Notes under the pieces: generated by a model
Databases searched by the model: none
Told to the model about the DNA's origin: nothing
Seen by the model: the letters and a program-made list of their open reading frames with translations, nothing else
NCBI GenBank assembly: GCA_023436765.1
Contig: JAEZHX010000088.1
Location: forward strand, 1-13,446
Length of the DNA: 13,446 nt
Origin: Bacillota bacterium
GTDB taxonomy: Bacteria > Bacillota > Clostridia > Lachnospirales > Lachnospiraceae
Direction: 5' to 3'
Position numbers and translations under genes: made by a program
Shown here: positions 1-6,900 of the stretch, piece after piece
How positions within the stretch are numbered: the first letter of the stretch is position 1
Layout: every line of letters begins with the position of its first letter

Positions 1-33
1 TTTTATACCCTAGCAAAGGAGATGTTACGTTCC

Positions 34-1206
34 TTATTTTTTCGATGTTTGAGTTATCGTCTGAACAGTAAATTCCTTACTTATGGAAGCCGGAACGACT
101 TGCTTTGTAATCGAATCTGTATAGCTCTTAGCTCTCACATGGATTTTATCCCCTATTTTTGCCGCTTTTATTATGACCGGTTTCGCAGAAGTGAAGGAGG
201 TCCACTTTGCAGTTTTCAGATCCAGAGTGCCCGTACCCTGAACAATGGTATATTCATAATATTTTCTCTTATTTGCATCCACTGCCGTCAGCATGGTGCC
301 AGTCAGGGTAACATTTTCAGGTGCCACCGGCTGCGCCGGCACCTCAATGACCTTAACAGAGGAAGCTACCTTCTTCTTACTGTCATTATAGATTGTCCTA
401 AATTCAATCGTCCCACCTTTTATTGTCGTATTAACCTCGTTTCCCAACAGATCTTTCAGATCCATCGTCCTGAGGGTAGAACTTGCAGGGAAGAGTGTCC
501 AATCTTTATTGTCACCTACACGATACTGTGTTTCACCCGGTTTTAAGCCGGATATGTACAGCTTGCCTCCGTCCAATTTCACTGACGGAGCTGTAGGCCT
601 CTTCGGTACCTTAACAGAAACTATTTTCCCCGGACGTCTGGTGGCAGTACCGATCACTCGGAAATACAAGGATGCTCCATAGGTCTCGTACTGTGTTGTA
701 ACAAAGAAGTTGTTCGAGGGAATTGTCTTCCATTGGCCATTTGTGCCTTTTCTAACTTCAATGGGAAATGAGGTTCCAGTGAAGTTAACTCTGCCCTCTC
801 CACCAAATACAGAATAAAATGCCTTAAGGGAGCTGTCCTCTCCAGAAAGCTTTACACTCGTTGGTGTGGTTTCCTTATTACCCTTGAAATAAAGGGTTAC
901 TTCCCTCGTCTGAAGTAAAGCTGAGATATCCAGGACATTACTGCTCATAATCTCCCAATTCTTATTATCCTTACTTACATAGATCTTCGTACTGATACTG
1001 CTGCCCGTGCTAACTGTTGCCGTCTCCTCCAGGTAATCCACTACTACATTAATCGCTGTCGGAGTAGCAACTGTACTGGCTTCAGCCTTGAAAGGATGAG
1101 AAGCTATTATCAGGAAGCTTAAGGCCCCCACCAATTTCCACAGAATACTGCTGCATAGATTTTTATCGCTACTTTTACCAAAAAGTTTTGTTAATATCGA
1201 TTTCAA
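34..1206 (-). CDS. secreted protein with four degenerate beta-rich repeats, function unknown
   Basis: This is a 390-residue protein of no family I can name. The N terminus looks like a signal peptide: basic residues, a hydrophobic stretch at about residues 25-36 and a possible AEA|S cleavage site near 43. The mature part holds four loosely similar units. Each has a conserved tryptophan (W84, W159, W236, W335), followed 21-32 residues later by a beta strand of the pattern LYF/IEF/IHV near 105, 180, 267 and 355. Proline-rich linkers such as PKRPTAP and PAQPVAP separate the later units. This suggests a chain of small beta-sandwich domains at the cell surface, which is inference. No SLH, LPXTG or cell-wall-binding motif is visible. 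The start codon is TTG, chosen because AGAAGG lies about 7 bases upstream. A good sigma-A promoter precedes the gene, so it is probably a single transcription unit. Confidence 0.8.
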   Translation of the reverse strand: MKSILTKLFGKSSDKNLCSSILWKLVGALSFLIIASHPFKAEASTVATPTAINVVVDYLEETATVSTGSSISTKIYVSKDNKNWEIMSSNVLDISALLQTREVTLYFKGNKETTPTSVKLSGEDSSLKAFYSVFGGEGRVNFTGTSFPIEVRKGTNGQWKTIPSNNFFVTTQYETYGASLYFRVIGTATRRPGKIVSVKVPKRPTAPSVKLDGGKLYISGLKPGETQYRVGDNKDWTLFPASSTLRTMDLKDLLGNEVNTTIKGGTIEFRTIYNDSKKKVASSVKVIEVPAQPVAPENVTLTGTMLTAVDANKRKYYEYTIVQGTGTLDLKTAKWTSFTSAKPVIIKAAKIGDKIHVRAKSYTDSITKQVVPASISKEFTVQTITQTSKK

Positions 1207-1266
1207 ATAATCCCTTCTTTCCTGTTATTAGGTCTTACGGCTTGTTGGCATGTCTATTTATAATCT

Positions 1267-1295
1267 ATTATATCCCTTTATTGATTCTATGACAA
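1267..1295 (-). promoter_or_regulatory. sigma-A promoter for the secreted repeat protein
   Basis: On the minus strand the -35 is TTGTCA (1290-1295) and the -10 is a perfect TATAAT (1267-1272), with a 17-base spacer. The predicted start of transcription is near 1260, giving a leader of about 55 bases before the TTG start codon. Confidence 0.75.
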
Positions 1296-1311
1296 TATGT
1301 TCCTACAAAGT

Positions 1312-1364
1312 AAAATAACAGCTGTCAGATGCTGCGTACGGGGGCATCCGGCGGCTGTTATTTT
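1312..1364 (-). terminator. long hairpin with A/T-flanked stem, possible second or bidirectional terminator
   Basis: Arms 1312-1332 and 1344-1364 form a 21-position stem around an 11-base loop. The outer 11 pairs (AAAATAACAGC/GCTGTTATTTT) are perfect, and the inner part holds two G.T pairs and one A.C mismatch on the plus strand. The stem ends in T-rich sequence in both directions, so it could stop transcription either way. It sits only 16 bases upstream of the -35 of the repeat-protein gene and about 180 bases beyond the terminator at 1546-1572, so it may insulate that promoter. A regulatory dyad is the alternative. The strand is a guess. Confidence 0.45.
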
Positions 1365-1372
1365 GATTTGGG

Positions 1373-1545
1373 GGAAAAGCTTTTACTAATGCGTTTTGTA
1401 AGTATATTTATCTTTACAAACGTATTTTATCATATTTCGTATCAATTTCAATGCATAATGTTAACCATATTTTGTTTTATTTTAGTAATTTTAACAATAT
1501 TTTTCCTGCCTCATATAAAACTAACCTGTCCAAAATTATGAATAA
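1373..1545. other. AT-rich gene-free stretch
   Basis: Between the hairpin at 1312-1364 and the terminator at 1546-1572 the DNA is strongly AT-rich and has no ribosome site or convincing reading frame. A 70-codon plus-strand frame crosses it, but it begins inside the hairpin and is rich in Phe and Ile, as expected of AT-rich noncoding DNA. I see nothing else here. Confidence 0.5.
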
Positions 1546-1572
1546 AGCCGAATACTGCAAGAGTATTCGGCT
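1546..1572 (-). terminator. intrinsic terminator after the AlkZ-related gene
   Basis: AGCCGAATACT (1546-1556) and AGTATTCGGCT (1562-1572) form a perfect 11-bp stem with a 5-base loop. On the minus strand the stem is followed by TTTATTCATAATTTT, an interrupted T-tract. It lies 8 bases after the stop codon of the gene ending at 1581. Confidence 0.75.
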
Positions 1573-1580
1573 ATCTGAGG

Positions 1581-2303
1581 CTATCTGATTATCTTTTCCG
1601 CCTCTGAATTACTTAAGGACGGAAAATGCTTCTTCAGTTTATGAATGATACGGTGTAATGCTTCCTGAGTACCGATACTATAGGCAGATCGGACATGCTC
1701 CTCTCCAAAATAACGTTCACTCAAGGTATAGTCTGCTACCGACCAGCCATACTCTTCATTCTTCCTGCTACGCCTTCGATGAAAGCTGTTTACCAGAACA
1801 TAGGTCTGCATCTGCAGAGCAGTTATCGCTCCTTCAAAGCCTTTCTCCCCCTCCTTATGAAAACCCGCATCCTTCTTAAGCTCATAGGAGGGAATTGCTC
1901 CCCTAAGTTCCAGAACATCAATGATATTCTTATGCTTCCTGCTGGCCAGGCCATCCTCATATCTGCTGTCAAAATCATATCCGTCTCTGCGTAGTACTGC
2001 GTAATAAGGATACCATTCCCTGGAGATAAAGCCTGCTCTGTTACAGAATAGCTTGCCATATGCAACTTTACCTTCTGAAGCGATCACTTCTCTCCACTCC
2101 CAGGGGTCCTCCTCAGGTCTGCCGGACCACCAGTTTTCGCTCAGGGTTCTTTCCTCTACAGAGAAGCCGGGTATATGGTTCTTAAACAAGGGAAGGAATC
2201 CAATCTCCTCTACTAATTCTGAGAGTTCTCTGCTTGTTTTAATCCGTTTAGGGTCCTTTCGGTCCAGACCTTCCAGCACCCATTTTCCATCAATCGTAAC
2301 CAT
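1581..2303 (-). CDS. AlkZ-related (winged-helix) protein
   Basis: This 240-residue soluble protein resembles short clostridial proteins annotated as AlkZ-related, from memory and not from a search. Those are distant relatives of the YcaQ/AlkZ family (HTH_42), whose studied members are DNA glycosylases that excise bulky or cross-linked alkyl adducts. Visible features are a conserved N-terminal block IDGKWVLEGLD (residues 4-14), a Trp-rich segment (WWSGRPEEDPWEW, 58-70), and a winged-helix-like part at about 125-175. The last holds a QMQ triplet at 164-166. The catalytic QxQ of AlkZ lies near its N terminus, so this triplet may be coincidence and glycosylase activity is unproven. The ATG has AGGAG 5 bases upstream. 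It lies 61 bases behind the XRE/DUF5680 gene and is probably cotranscribed with it, ending at the terminator at 1546-1572. Confidence 0.6.
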   Translation of the reverse strand: MVTIDGKWVLEGLDRKDPKRIKTSRELSELVEEIGFLPLFKNHIPGFSVEERTLSENWWSGRPEEDPWEWREVIASEGKVAYGKLFCNRAGFISREWYPYYAVLRRDGYDFDSRYEDGLASRKHKNIIDVLELRGAIPSYELKKDAGFHKEGEKGFEGAITALQMQTYVLVNSFHRRRSRKNEEYGWSVADYTLSERYFGEEHVRSAYSIGTQEALHRIIHKLKKHFPSLSNSEAEKIIR

Positions 2304-2364
2304 ACTATCTCCTCAGCTAATTTAGTATTCTTTTCGTCCGCCGGTTGACTTCCTCTGCAGTCCG

Positions 2365-3042
2365 CTATTTCACCACACCGCCATGGAAATAGCACTCATA
2401 TACCTTCCTGCCCCTGCAGAAAATCTCCTCGTAGCCTTGGAACCAGTTCATATCGCCGTTCACCATACAGTGATAGGAATAATCCCCGGCATAATACACA
2501 TTGGGTCCACGATAAGGAATATCCTCCCTGACCAACAGCAAGGCTTCCTTAAGAAAGTCACCGCTAAAGTCAGTGTCCAGAACTCTTCCGCAGTAATTCA
2601 TTGCATACTCCGGAACAGTGCCTTTCCATACCGCTTCTTCTCCGCTAAAGCACTCTCCGCCCAGATAGGTATCAATATAGGTGAAATCGCCTTCCTTATA
2701 AATTAAATCATGAGAATTTGGTCTGGATGGCGTGCTTTCTGCTCCGTGGCCGGCATAGGTATTCTTTTTGGCTCTGCATAGGAATGCAGTCAGCTCCTCT
2801 GCCGCTACCCTGCCAGCAGTCTTGGTGATAGAGCTGCTGCAGCTCTCCTCCTGCTTTAGCAGACTGTCAATCGTTACTTTAAAATAATTACTCAATGCAA
2901 TCAGATTATCAATATCGGGATAAGTAAGCCCTGTCTCCCATTTCGCTATAGCCTGCCTGGATAGACCTACTGCTTCTGCCATCTCCTCCTGTGATAATCC
3001 ATGTTCTTTTCTAAGATTTTGGATTTTATCCTGGAATTTCAT
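2365..3042 (-). CDS. XRE-family regulator with C-terminal DUF5680 domain
   Basis: This 225-residue protein has two parts. Residues 3-62 are a classical helix-turn-helix of the XRE/Cro type, with the LSQEEMAEAVGLSRQAIAKWE signature at 16-36 and the YPDIDNLIALS helix after it. Residues 80-225 fit DUF5680, a domain of unknown role often attached to such DNA-binding heads. Its visible blocks are an NTYAGHG segment (94-100), a DFTYIDTYLGGECFSG segment (119-134), a VWKG..PEYAMNYCG segment and a YAGDYSYHC..GD segment near 184-197. The first part binds DNA by analogy. The second may sense a ligand, which is inference. GAAGG directly abuts the ATG, and a better-placed AGGTAGG lies about 10 bases upstream. 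The AlkZ-related gene follows 61 bases downstream. An overlapping dyad at 3126-3142 could be its own operator. Confidence 0.85.
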   Translation of the reverse strand: MKFQDKIQNLRKEHGLSQEEMAEAVGLSRQAIAKWETGLTYPDIDNLIALSNYFKVTIDSLLKQEESCSSSITKTAGRVAAEELTAFLCRAKKNTYAGHGAESTPSRPNSHDLIYKEGDFTYIDTYLGGECFSGEEAVWKGTVPEYAMNYCGRVLDTDFSGDFLKEALLLVREDIPYRGPNVYYAGDYSYHCMVNGDMNWFQGYEEIFCRGRKVYECYFHGGVVK

Positions 3043-3125
3043 CCTTCACTAACCTACCTTCCATTTGAATTCGTTCACGCCTCTGAAGGATACTCCATCC
3101 GAGCTATGACTGCTGCTTTCCTGAC

Positions 3126-3142
3126 CATGATACATCATGTAT
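3126..3142. promoter_or_regulatory. overlapping dyads, candidate operator for the XRE regulator
   Basis: CATGAT-AC-ATCATG (3126-3139) and ATACAT-C-ATGTAT (3130-3142) are two perfect overlapping inverted repeats. They lie about 85 bases upstream of the XRE start codon and about 14 bases downstream of a TATAAT on the minus strand (3156-3161). That TATAAT lacks a convincing -35. XRE regulators commonly bind such dyads near their own promoter. This is inference only. Confidence 0.35.
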
Positions 3143-3254
3143 TAGACGCATACTTATTATAGATCCAAACGGAGGAGGCCTCTACCAACCTGAGTTAGCA
3201 TTTTTGTATACCATTGGTTGCATTTTTATGATCAGCTTATTCCTAAGCTCCTGT

Positions 3255-3839
3255 TTATCGGTTCAGGTCATCGAGCGTCTTATCATAAGCAGGCAGGAAT
3301 TCCTTCATGAAAATGTCTACTTCCTTCAGCTCCATTGCCTTGAGCTGTTCCAGTATGGACTGCTCCGCACTCGTGAACTCCGTATTGCCGGCCTTCCGCT
3401 CTTCGATACATTTGATCAGGGCAGATAGCTTATCCGCTGCTTTTACTAATTTCCACAGGAACACATCCTCTTCTCTGGGCAGAAAGCTATCCTCATAATA
3501 GACCCTCAGATCCTCCGGCAGAAGCTTTAATAGTCTATCCGCTGCGGCCAGTTCAACTTCCTTGAAGGCTCCCTGTATCTTCTGGTTGAAATATTTGATC
3601 GGTGTCGGCATATCACCGGTAATAATCTCAGTGGCATCATGAAAGATTCCAATCAAAGCCACCTTCTCGGCGTTCAGCTTATTCCCAAGGCGTTCATTAC
3701 TGATTACAGCTAACGCATGCCCCAGTATGCTTACCTCAAGGGAATGTTCACTGATGTTCTCCTGCCTGGAATTACGCATCAGTGCCCACCGCTCTATGAA
3801 CTTCATTCTCGATATCATCGCAAAGAAATTGCTTTCCAT
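3255..3839 (-). CDS. yfbR: YfbR-like HD-domain 5'-deoxynucleotidase
   Basis: This 194-residue protein aligns closely, from memory, with E. coli YfbR, which removes the 5' phosphate from deoxyribonucleoside monophosphates with a divalent metal and helps balance dNTP pools. Shared features are FF(A/x)xxSRxKxIxRWxLMRN at the start, the SEHSL metal histidine (H32), the HDATEIITGD block with the HD pair H67-D68, the PTPIKYFN loop and a late aspartate in KAADKLSALIKC (D136). A longer frame opens with an ATG at 3851. I prefer the ATG at 3839 because GGGAGG lies 4 bases before it and the protein then begins MESNFF, matching the family N terminus. It is the last gene behind uvrB and uvrA, 100 bases after the uvrA stop, with a strong hairpin in between. 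No clear terminator follows: only a 6-bp AGCTTA/TAAGCT stem near 3235-3250 without a T-tract. Confidence 0.9.
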   Translation of the reverse strand: MESNFFAMISRMKFIERWALMRNSRQENISEHSLEVSILGHALAVISNERLGNKLNAEKVALIGIFHDATEIITGDMPTPIKYFNQKIQGAFKEVELAAADRLLKLLPEDLRVYYEDSFLPREEDVFLWKLVKAADKLSALIKCIEERKAGNTEFTSAEQSILEQLKAMELKEVDIFMKEFLPAYDKTLDDLNR

Positions 3840-3895
3840 ATATCCTCCCATGCCTTATGTTTATTCACTTTGGCCGTATTCACCCTCGTATATGT

Positions 3896-3924
3896 AACGG
3901 ACAGGCGGTTACGGCCTGTCCGTT
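3896..3924 (-). terminator. GC-rich hairpin between uvrA and the yfbR-like gene
   Basis: AACGGACAGGC (3896-3906) and GCCTGTCCGTT (3914-3924) form a perfect 11-bp stem with a 7-base loop, 15 bases after the uvrA stop. On the minus strand it is followed by ACATATACGAGG, not a T-tract, so it is either a weak terminator or a 3'-end stabilising or processing hairpin that lets some transcription reach the next gene. Confidence 0.45.
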
Positions 3925-3939
3925 GTTATTTCTTGGTAT

Positions 3940-6795
3940 CTATTCGTTAGCCGCTGCTCTGTCATTCTTTAGGTATCTCTTCACATACTCACCGGTAAAG
4001 GATTGTTTATTCTCCGCCACTTCCTCCGGTGTGCCCTGAGCAATGATCGTTCCACCCTTATCTCCGCCTTCGGGACCGATGTCAATGATATAATCTGCAG
4101 TCTTAATGACATCCAGGTTATGCTCAATGACTACTACGGTATTACCGGTGTCAGAGAACCGCTTCATAATCTCTATCAGCTTATGGACATCTGCAAAATG
4201 AAGCCCTGTCGTAGGCTCATCCAGTATATAAATGGTCCTGCCGGTACTCCTTTTACTCAGCTCCGTTGCCAGCTTAATTCTCTGAGCTTCACCACCGGAC
4301 AGGGCAGTAGAGGGATGTCCAAGTCTTAAGTAGGATAAGCCCACGTCATTCAGTGTCTCAATCTTCCTCTTAATCGAAGGAATATTCTCGAAGAAGCGTA
4401 CCGCTTCTTCCACCGTCATATTAAGTACATCATAGATACTCTTACCTTTATAATGAACCTCAAGGGTCTCCCTGTTATATCTCTTCCCTCCGCAAACCTC
4501 ACAGGGTACATAGATATCCGGAAGGAAGTTCATCTCGATCTTGATAATTCCGTCACCACTACAGGCTTCACAGCGTCCGCCCTTGATGTTGAAGCTGAAA
4601 CGACCTTTGGAATACCCTCTCATCTTAGCATCCTGTGTAGATGCAAACAAATCCCGGATCTGATCAAATACACCGGTATAAGTGGCAGGGTTGGATCTCG
4701 GTGTTCTGCCGATAGGTGACTGGTCGATATTGATGACCTTGTCCAGCTGCTCTATGCCGATCATCTTCTTGTGCTTCCCGGGAATCTCTCTCGCACGGTT
4801 AAGATCTCTGGCAAGTCTCTTATATAGAATCTCTGTTACCAGTGAACTCTTACCCGAACCGGAAACACCGGTGATACAGGTCATGATGCCTAACGGAATA
4901 TCAACATCGATGTTCTTCAGATTATTCTCTTCCGCCCCCTGGATGGTCAGATATCCGGTGGGTTTGCGTCTCTCACTCGGTACGGGAATACTGATTCTTC
5001 CGCTTAAATATGCTCCGGTGATGGACTCCTCCACCTTCATGATATCCTCTGCCGTTCCTTCGGCTACAATTTCGCCGCCGTGCTCTCCGGCTCCGGGACC
5101 GATATCCACGATATAATCTGCTGCATACATCGTATCCTCATCGTGTTCAACCACAATTAGCGTATTACCCAGGTCCTTCAGATCCTTCAATGCCTTCAGA
5201 AGCTTATCATTATCCCGTTGATGCAGACCGATACTGGGCTCATCCAGAATATAAGCTACACCGACAAGCCCGGACCCAATTTGTGTTGCCAGACGTATTC
5301 TCTGGGATTCTCCTCCGGACAGGGAACCTGTGGCTCTTGCCAGGGTCAAATAATCCAACCCCACATTGATCAGGAATTTGAGTCTCGCTCTGATTTCCTT
5401 CAGAATAAGCTCACCGATCTTTTGCTGCATGGAGGTCAGCACCAGATGCTGCATGAAATCTTCCAGATCCCGGATGGAGTAATCCGTTAACTCCGATATA
5501 TTCTTATCCCCGACGGTAACTGCCAGGGATTCCTTCTTCAATCTCTTACCGCTGCACTCTTTACAAGGAGTTGTCCTCATAAAGGTCTCATACTCCTGAC
5601 GCACGGATTCTGAGCCGCTCTCACGATAACGTCTCTCCACATTTCTGACAAGGCCTTCAAAAGCCACATCATAAACACCCTCGCCACGTTGTCCCCGGTA
5701 GTGTACCTTCACGGCCTTCCCGTTCGTCCCGTTGATAAAGATATCCTTCGCATGCTCCGGTAAATCCTGATAAGGTATCTTCAGGTCAAACTTGTATTCC
5801 TTCGCCAAGGCCTCCATGATGCATCTGGTATAACTACCCTTGTCGGTAATAGAAGCCCAGCCCGGCGCTGCGACAGCACCGTCAATCAGGCTAAGCTCTG
5901 GCTGTGGAATCAACAGATCCACATCAAACTCCATCTTAATGCCAATACCATGACAGTCAGGACACGCACCGAAGGGGTTATTGAAGGAGAATATTCTGGG
6001 TTCGATCTCATCAATGCTGATTCCGCAGTCAGAGCAGGCAAAATTCTGACTGAAGGTCAGAATCTCCCCATCAATGATATCCACAAGCAGAAGCCCCTCA
6101 GCCAGCTTCAGTACATTCTCGACAGAATCGGTCAGTCTCTTCTCGATTCCTTCCTTCACCACAAGACGGTCCACTACAATTTCAATATTATGTTTGTTAT
6201 TCTTCTCGAGCTTAATCTCCTCAGAGAGTTCATAGAGACTCCCATCCACTCTGACTCTGACGTAGCCGCTCTTCTTAGCCTGTTCAAACAGCTTGGCATG
6301 CTCGCCCTTACGTCCCCTGACTACCGGAGCCAGCAGCTGAAGCTTCGTCCCCTGGGGAAGTTTCATTACCTCATCCACCATCTGATCTACGGTCTGCTTC
6401 TTGATCTCTTTGCCACAGTTCGGACAATGAGGAATTCCGATCCTGGCATACAGCAAACGGTAATAATCATAAATCTCCGTTACCGTGCCCACCGTAGACC
6501 TGGGATTCCGGTTCGTAGATTTCTGATCTATGGAAATAGCAGGGGGTAAGCCTTCGATGCTTTCCACATTCGGCTTCTCCATCTGCCCTAAGAATTGTCT
6601 GGCATAGGAGGACAAGGATTCCATGTATCTTCTCTGCCCTTCTGCATAAATTGTATCAAAGGCGAGAGAGGATTTGCCTGAACCGCTCAAGCCCGTCAGC
6701 ACAACAAATTGATCCCTGGGGATATCAACATTCAGGTTCTTAAGGTTATTCTCCTTAGCACCTCTTATTCTGATGTAATTCTTCTTATCTGACAT
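3940..6795 (-). CDS. uvrA: excinuclease ABC subunit UvrA
   Basis: UvrA is the damage-sensing ATPase of nucleotide excision repair. As a dimer it scans DNA, recruits UvrB to bulky lesions and leaves. At 951 residues it is full length for the family. It has two ABC ATPase halves. The first has a Walker A GLSGSGKS at 35-42 and the signature SLSGGESQRI at 491-500. The second has GVSGSGKS at 643-650 and ALSGGEAQRI at 831-840. Cysteine pairs match the zinc modules: C254/C257 with C278/C281, C742/C745 with C765/C768, and C124/C127 with C411/C414. All expected residues are present. The ATG has AGGTGG a few bases upstream. It lies 105 bases behind uvrB with no clear terminator between them, so the two are probably one transcript, which keeps their supply matched. 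Confidence 0.99.
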   Translation of the reverse strand: MSDKKNYIRIRGAKENNLKNLNVDIPRDQFVVLTGLSGSGKSSLAFDTIYAEGQRRYMESLSSYARQFLGQMEKPNVESIEGLPPAISIDQKSTNRNPRSTVGTVTEIYDYYRLLYARIGIPHCPNCGKEIKKQTVDQMVDEVMKLPQGTKLQLLAPVVRGRKGEHAKLFEQAKKSGYVRVRVDGSLYELSEEIKLEKNNKHNIEIVVDRLVVKEGIEKRLTDSVENVLKLAEGLLLVDIIDGEILTFSQNFACSDCGISIDEIEPRIFSFNNPFGACPDCHGIGIKMEFDVDLLIPQPELSLIDGAVAAPGWASITDKGSYTRCIMEALAKEYKFDLKIPYQDLPEHAKDIFINGTNGKAVKVHYRGQRGEGVYDVAFEGLVRNVERRYRESGSESVRQEYETFMRTTPCKECSGKRLKKESLAVTVGDKNISELTDYSIRDLEDFMQHLVLTSMQQKIGELILKEIRARLKFLINVGLDYLTLARATGSLSGGESQRIRLATQIGSGLVGVAYILDEPSIGLHQRDNDKLLKALKDLKDLGNTLIVVEHDEDTMYAADYIVDIGPGAGEHGGEIVAEGTAEDIMKVEESITGAYLSGRISIPVPSERRKPTGYLTIQGAEENNLKNIDVDIPLGIMTCITGVSGSGKSSLVTEILYKRLARDLNRAREIPGKHKKMIGIEQLDKVINIDQSPIGRTPRSNPATYTGVFDQIRDLFASTQDAKMRGYSKGRFSFNIKGGRCEACSGDGIIKIEMNFLPDIYVPCEVCGGKRYNRETLEVHYKGKSIYDVLNMTVEEAVRFFENIPSIKRKIETLNDVGLSYLRLGHPSTALSGGEAQRIKLATELSKRSTGRTIYILDEPTTGLHFADVHKLIEIMKRFSDTGNTVVVIEHNLDVIKTADYIIDIGPEGGDKGGTIIAQGTPEEVAENKQSFTGEYVKRYLKNDRAAANE

Positions 6796-6855
6796 ATTGC
6801 CACCTGTTCTATTTCAATTTAATAAAGTATTTATAGCCTTATGTGTCCTTCGGCA

Positions 6856-6874
6856 CTTAGGCTGTAAGCCTAAG
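6856..6874 (-). other. small hairpin in the uvrB-uvrA gap
   Basis: CTTAGGC (6856-6862) and GCCTAAG (6868-6874) form a perfect 7-bp stem with a 5-base loop. No T-tract follows on either strand, so it is more likely an mRNA processing or stability element between uvrB and uvrA than a terminator. Confidence 0.35.
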
Positions 6875-6900
6875 CCTGTTCCCGGGATCTCTGATCTATG

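Noticed and set aside
22..546. 174-codon plus-strand frame with AAAGGAG before its ATG
   Set aside because: The purine run directly abuts the ATG, the frame is antisense to the secreted repeat protein, and the product is Cys/Arg-rich nonsense.
1329..1541. 70-codon plus-strand frame with hydrophobic product
   Set aside because: It starts inside a hairpin, has no ribosome site and its Phe/Ile content only reflects AT-rich DNA.
3189..3228. Direct repeat of GCATTTTT around an ACCATTGGT dyad
   Set aside because: It is short and AT-rich, with no gene start nearby that it would serve; chance is likely.
5950..6549. 199-codon plus-strand frame
   Set aside because: It is antisense to uvrA, which is unmistakable, and has no ribosome site or recognisable protein.
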